A stretch of DNA of 64,000 nt, from positions 62,001 to 126,000 of the forward strand of contig NZ_QHLQ01000006.1 in the NCBI RefSeq assembly GCF_011813015.1, given 5' to 3'. The notes beneath the pieces were generated by a model, which was not told the origin of the DNA, made no database searches, and saw only the letters and a program-made list of their open reading frames with translations. The translations under genes were made by a program, and so were the position numbers. The DNA is from Parasedimentitalea denitrificans (lineage in GTDB: Bacteria; Pseudomonadota; Alphaproteobacteria; Rhodobacterales; Rhodobacteraceae). Positions 61,340 through 64,000 of this stretch are shown one piece after another. Numbering within the stretch: position 1 is the first letter of the stretch; each line of letters begins with the position of its first letter.

Positions 61340-62302
61340 ATGACCCAGTATATGGATTTTGAAAAACCCCTGGCCGAAATTGAAGGCAAGGCGGAAGAGT
61401 TGCGCGCACTGGCGCGGGCGAATGAAGAGATGGACATCGAGGCCGAAGCTGAGGCGCTGGACGTCAAGGCCGGGCAGATGCTCGACGACTTGTACAAAGA
61501 CCTGACAGCCTGGCGCAAATGTCAGGTGGCGCGTCACCCTGACCGCCCCCATTGTAAAGATTATATCGCCGCGCTGTTTACCGAGTTCACTCCACTGGCT
61601 GGGGATCGCAACTTTGCTGACGATCTGGCCGTTATGGGTGGTTTGGCCCGGTTCAACGATCAGCCAGTTATGGTCATTGGCCACGAAAAAGGCAGCGACA
61701 CCAAATCCCGCATTGAGCGGAACTTTGGCATGGCGCGCCCCGAGGGCTATCGCAAGGCTATCCGGCTGATGCAGATGGCCGACAAGTTTGGCCTGCCCGT
61801 TATCACGCTGGTCGACACCCCCGGTGCCTATCCCGGCAAAGGTGCCGAAGAGCGTGGCCAGTCCGAAGCGATTGCGCGTTCGACCGAGGCCTGCCTGCAA
61901 ATTGGTGTACCGCTGGTGTCAATCGTGATCGGCGAAGGTGGATCGGGCGGCGCTGTGGCTTTTGCCTCGGCCAACCGCGTGGCGATGCTAGAGCATTCGG
62001 TCTATTCGGTAATCACCCCCGAAGGCTGTGCGTCGATCCTGTGGAAAGACGCCGAGAAAATGCGCGAAGCAGCGCAGGCCCTGCGTTTGACAGCTGACGC
62101 CCTACAGGAACTGGGTGTTGTTGATCACGTCATTGATGAGCCCAAAGGCGGAGCGCATCGTGACGCCGACACAGCAATCAAAGCCGTGGGTGAGACCATC
62201 CAACAGCTGCTGAACGAGCTAAAGGCAATGGACGGCCCGGCGCTGATCAAGGATCGCCAGCAAAAGTACCTGAAACTGGGCTCCAAAGGCCTGGCAGCCT
62301 AA
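61340..62302 (+). CDS. accA: acetyl-CoA carboxylase carboxyltransferase subunit alpha
   Basis: Subunit of acetyl-CoA carboxylase, the first committed step of fatty acid synthesis. The 320-residue protein matches AccA from end to end: [40 protein letters not shown] (about 114-133), [40 protein letters not shown] (about 159-178) and [20 protein letters not shown]. accD is not adjacent, as is usual in alphaproteobacteria. The ATG at 61340 gives the expected N-terminus. Confidence 0.97.
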   Translation: MTQYMDFEKPLAEIEGKAEELRALARANEEMDIEAEAEALDVKAGQMLDDLYKDLTAWRKCQVARHPDRPHCKDYIAALFTEFTPLAGDRNFADDLAVMGGLARFNDQPVMVIGHEKGSDTKSRIERNFGMARPEGYRKAIRLMQMADKFGLPVITLVDTPGAYPGKGAEERGQSEAIARSTEACLQIGVPLVSIVIGEGGSGGAVAFASANRVAMLEHSVYSVITPEGCASILWKDAEKMREAAQALRLTADALQELGVVDHVIDEPKGGAHRDADTAIKAVGETIQQLLNELKAMDGPALIKDRQQKYLKLGSKGLAA

Positions 62303-62327
62303 GGCATTAACAACATTATAGACTTTG

Positions 62328-62361
62328 AAAGCCCCGACCAAATGGTTCGGGGCTTTTTCTT
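62328..62361 (+). terminator. intrinsic terminator of accA
   Basis: AAAGCCCCGA (62328-62337) pairs with TCGGGGCTTT (62347-62356). TTTCTTG follows. It lies 26 bp past the accA stop codon. Confidence 0.93.
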
Positions 62362-62440
62362 GTTAATGGCGAAGCACGTAAGTCCGCGACTTGGCGCCCC
62401 TTTTGACAGCAAGGGGTGAAAGTTTAGCGGTCTGAACTGA

Positions 62441-62797
62441 CTAGTCAGAAAGGCACAGTTTGTTGCCGTCCAAGTCTCTTACATAGGCGGAAAAACGGGG
62501 GCCGCGTTGATTTGGCCCACCTTCACAGGTGCCGCCCAGTTCTATGGCCAATTCATACATTCGTTTGACATCGTCGCTGGTTCCAACACAAAAGCCGACC
62601 ATCGAACCATTACCGACTGTGGCGGGATTCGTGTCGAAGGGGATAGCTGTAGCAAAGGCAAAATCATCGCCGATCCAGAATGTCATTCTGTCCGAAGGTG
62701 ACATGCTCTGAAGTCCCGACTGCGCAAATAGAGCATCGTAGAATTTCTTTGAGGCGTCCATGTCGTTCGCTCCGACAACAAAGTAGTTCATTTTCAT
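62441..62797 (-). CDS. VOC (glyoxalase/dioxygenase) family protein
   Basis: A 118-residue single-unit VOC protein. MKMNYFVVGANDMDASKKFY (about 1-20) and SAYVRDLDGNKLCL at the end are the two beta-alpha-beta-beta-beta signatures, and GFCVGTSDDVKRMYELAIEL lies in the second module. Such proteins bind a metal and act on small substrates or bind drugs as dimers. The ATG at 62797 has GGAGA 7 bases upstream; the longer frame runs into the divergent regulator's promoter. It is divergent from a WYL regulator. Confidence 0.88.
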   Translation of the reverse strand: MKMNYFVVGANDMDASKKFYDALFAQSGLQSMSPSDRMTFWIGDDFAFATAIPFDTNPATVGNGSMVGFCVGTSDDVKRMYELAIELGGTCEGGPNQRGPRFSAYVRDLDGNKLCLSD

Positions 62798-62908
62798 ATT
62801 TTTATCTCCTGCATGCCGACGAAATGCTGCATGGCTTCTGCCGGTTTTGGCTGTGTTGAAAGGATGAGGACCAGATGGCGTTCCTCGCTTCGCCCTCGTC
62901 ATATTGAT

Positions 62909-62927
62909 AAATGTGACATTTTATGTC
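62909..62927. promoter_or_regulatory. palindromic operator between VOC and WYL genes
   Basis: AAATGTGACATTT (62909-62921) is a perfect 13-bp palindrome. GACAT-TTT-ATGTC (62915-62927) overlaps it. It lies 12-30 bp ahead of the WYL regulator start and between divergent genes. Confidence 0.65.
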
Positions 62928-62938
62928 CTATTTGTTTG

Positions 62939-63673
62939 ATGGTACGGACAAATGCACATGACAGGCTGCGACGGATGGAACTGCTTGCGGTTCAGCTAAA
63001 GCAGGACAGTCATTGCACGGTCAAAGACCTAGCCCTTCAGCACGGCGTCAGCACCCGGACGATTGCGCGGGATCTGTCACTGATGCGCGAACAGGGTATG
63101 CAGATTGATGCCGACCGTGGGCGTGGCGGTGGCGTACGGCTTGACCGGAACTGGGGTGTCGGCCGGATAAATCTGGATTACTCAGAAGCGGTCGATCTTC
63201 TTATCAGTATTGCGGTGGCCGAGCAGATGAATTCACCGATGTTTCTGGCCAGCCTTGGGTCTGTTCGACGGCAATTGGTGGCCTCTTTTTCGCCAGAGAA
63301 ACGCAATAAGGTGAACCGCCTGAAGGCCCGTATTCTGATCGGTGTCACCGCGTCCACTTATGTTCAGGCGAGTGCCAGTGCGCCACCAAAGCGGGTTGTA
63401 CAGGCTCTACACCAGGCCTTTATCGACCAAGAGACGTTGGAAATACGATACCAACGAGAGGATGGTGAAACATCCGAGCGACAGATCGCGCCACATTACC
63501 TATTGCTGAAGTACCCGGTTTGGTACGTCGTTGCGTTTGACGATCTTAGACAAGGACCAAGGACATTTCGTTGTGATCGGATTCTGGCTGCGACTAAAAC
63601 TGGAACTCATTTCAACCTGCTGCCCAAGGAAGCGTTCCGTCCATCACTAACTGATGATGATCTTTCGGTTTGA
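62939..63673 (+). CDS. YafY-type transcriptional regulator (HTH plus WYL domain)
   Basis: A 244-residue regulator with an N-terminal DeoR-like HTH (about 10-65: RRMELLAVQLKQDSHCTVKD, then GVSTRTIARDLSLMREQG), a middle helical segment and a C-terminal WYL ligand-binding domain (about 150-235, with LLKYPVWYVVAFDDLRQGPR carrying the WYL-type pattern). The exact start is uncertain; the ATG at 62939 has no good Shine-Dalgarno, and one at 62975 is an alternative. It is divergent from the VOC gene, its probable target. Confidence 0.85.
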   Translation: MVRTNAHDRLRRMELLAVQLKQDSHCTVKDLALQHGVSTRTIARDLSLMREQGMQIDADRGRGGGVRLDRNWGVGRINLDYSEAVDLLISIAVAEQMNSPMFLASLGSVRRQLVASFSPEKRNKVNRLKARILIGVTASTYVQASASAPPKRVVQALHQAFIDQETLEIRYQREDGETSERQIAPHYLLLKYPVWYVVAFDDLRQGPRTFRCDRILAATKTGTHFNLLPKEAFRPSLTDDDLSV

Positions 63674-63817
63674 TTGGGCTGCCACAAGCTACGGCAGCGT
63701 TGTCACTAATGCGGCCCCTGCTCCCAATTTGCCTAAAACCCTAAATTCATCTTCGTTCCGGCAGCGCTATCTTGTGGTATCCTGACGTTCAGATTCGAGC
63801 AAAACAGGGGCGCACCA

Positions 63818-64000
63818 ATGACGCATTCAACACTGGCTGACATGATCAGCGATAAGCCTGTGCAGACGACGTCCCCCAATGATACCGTGCGGACCGCCTG
63901 TATTATCATGACCTCAGCCAATGTTGGCGCCCTGCCAGTTGTGGACGATAACGGTGTTCTGGTTGGGATACTCAGCGAGCGCGACGTTATTCAGCGCAGC
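63818..64000 (+). CDS. CBS domain protein, 3' end outside window
   Basis: From the ATG at 63818 the frame stays open for 61 codons to the last base. MTHSTLADMISDKPVQTTSP, then TACIIMTSANVGALPVVDDN and GVLVGILSERDVIQRS form most of a CBS domain. CBS pairs bind adenosyl ligands and regulate enzymes or channels. A second CBS domain probably lies beyond the window. Confidence 0.88.
   Translation, partial: MTHSTLADMISDKPVQTTSPNDTVRTACIIMTSANVGALPVVDDNGVLVGILSERDVIQRS

Overview
The window reads as chromosomal DNA from a marine alphaproteobacterium of the order Rhodobacterales, most likely the Roseobacter group. This rests on family content and gene neighbourhoods, not on a database match: TrcR (DUF1013), COQ9 next to rpsU, a Rhodobacter-type L-malyl-CoA lyase (mcl), a pyk/small membrane protein/rpmI/rplT/pheS/pheT block, a dnaX/ybaB/recR block, the DgcN-DgcA D-glutamate pathway, GMC oxidoreductase and arylsulfatase. 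Genes are densely packed on both strands. I see no CRISPR array, tRNA, rRNA, transposase or phage gene. The only RNA gene I can name with confidence is the small SRP RNA at 6804-6897.

Layout. 1-4600: 5' part of a YejA-type peptide-binding protein, a DUF333 lipoprotein, membrane cytochrome c, pheA, an SRPBCC protein and nudC. 4600-10270: a CpdB-like cyclic nucleotide phosphodiesterase, SRP RNA, rsgA, an alpha/beta hydrolase divergent from a TetR regulator across a double operator, and a tyrosine phosphatase. 10.5-16.0 kb: dnaX, ybaB, a TraB/GumN protein and recR, with an isochorismatase/GlxA-regulator pair set inside the block. 16-22.8 kb: NicO-type metal exporter with DUF1007 partner, trcR, RNase T2, a DUF2189 membrane protein, quinone oxidoreductase, COQ9 and rpsU. 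22.8-27.1 kb is accessory in character: a long non-coding gap, an exported caspase with SH3 and YARHG domains, then three Imm11/DUF1629-like proteins plus the C-terminal remnant of a fourth, downstream of ppk2. 28-37.7 kb: GMC oxidoreductase, a zincin metalloprotease, Lrp/ald, MscS, and a methyltransferase/PRTase/YtoQ/GNAT run. 37.7-47.5 kb: pheT, an inserted hypothetical gene, pheS, a PPOX protein, DUF1326, a class III cyclase, rplT, rpmI and pyk. 47.7-53.2 kb: DUF6868, DUF1244, an ECF sigma factor with a SnoaL-like neighbour, and a ~760 bp direct duplication carrying marC on both sides of a sulfatase. 53.3-64 kb: the dat/dgcA/dgcN operon for D-amino acids, mcl, a racemase-fold protein, an unexplained hairpin-rich non-coding segment, Lrp/LysE, two GyrI-like proteins, accA, VOC/WYL and the start of a CBS protein.

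Most genes are housekeeping or central metabolism. The parts that deserve a second look are the Imm11-like array with its remnant (24.8-27.1 kb), the hairpin-rich segment at 58.23-58.45 kb, the mosaic marC/DUF1244 duplication (49.85-53.25 kb), the caspase-SH3-YARHG protein, and an inverted pair of ~70 bp dispersed repeats bracketing pheT.
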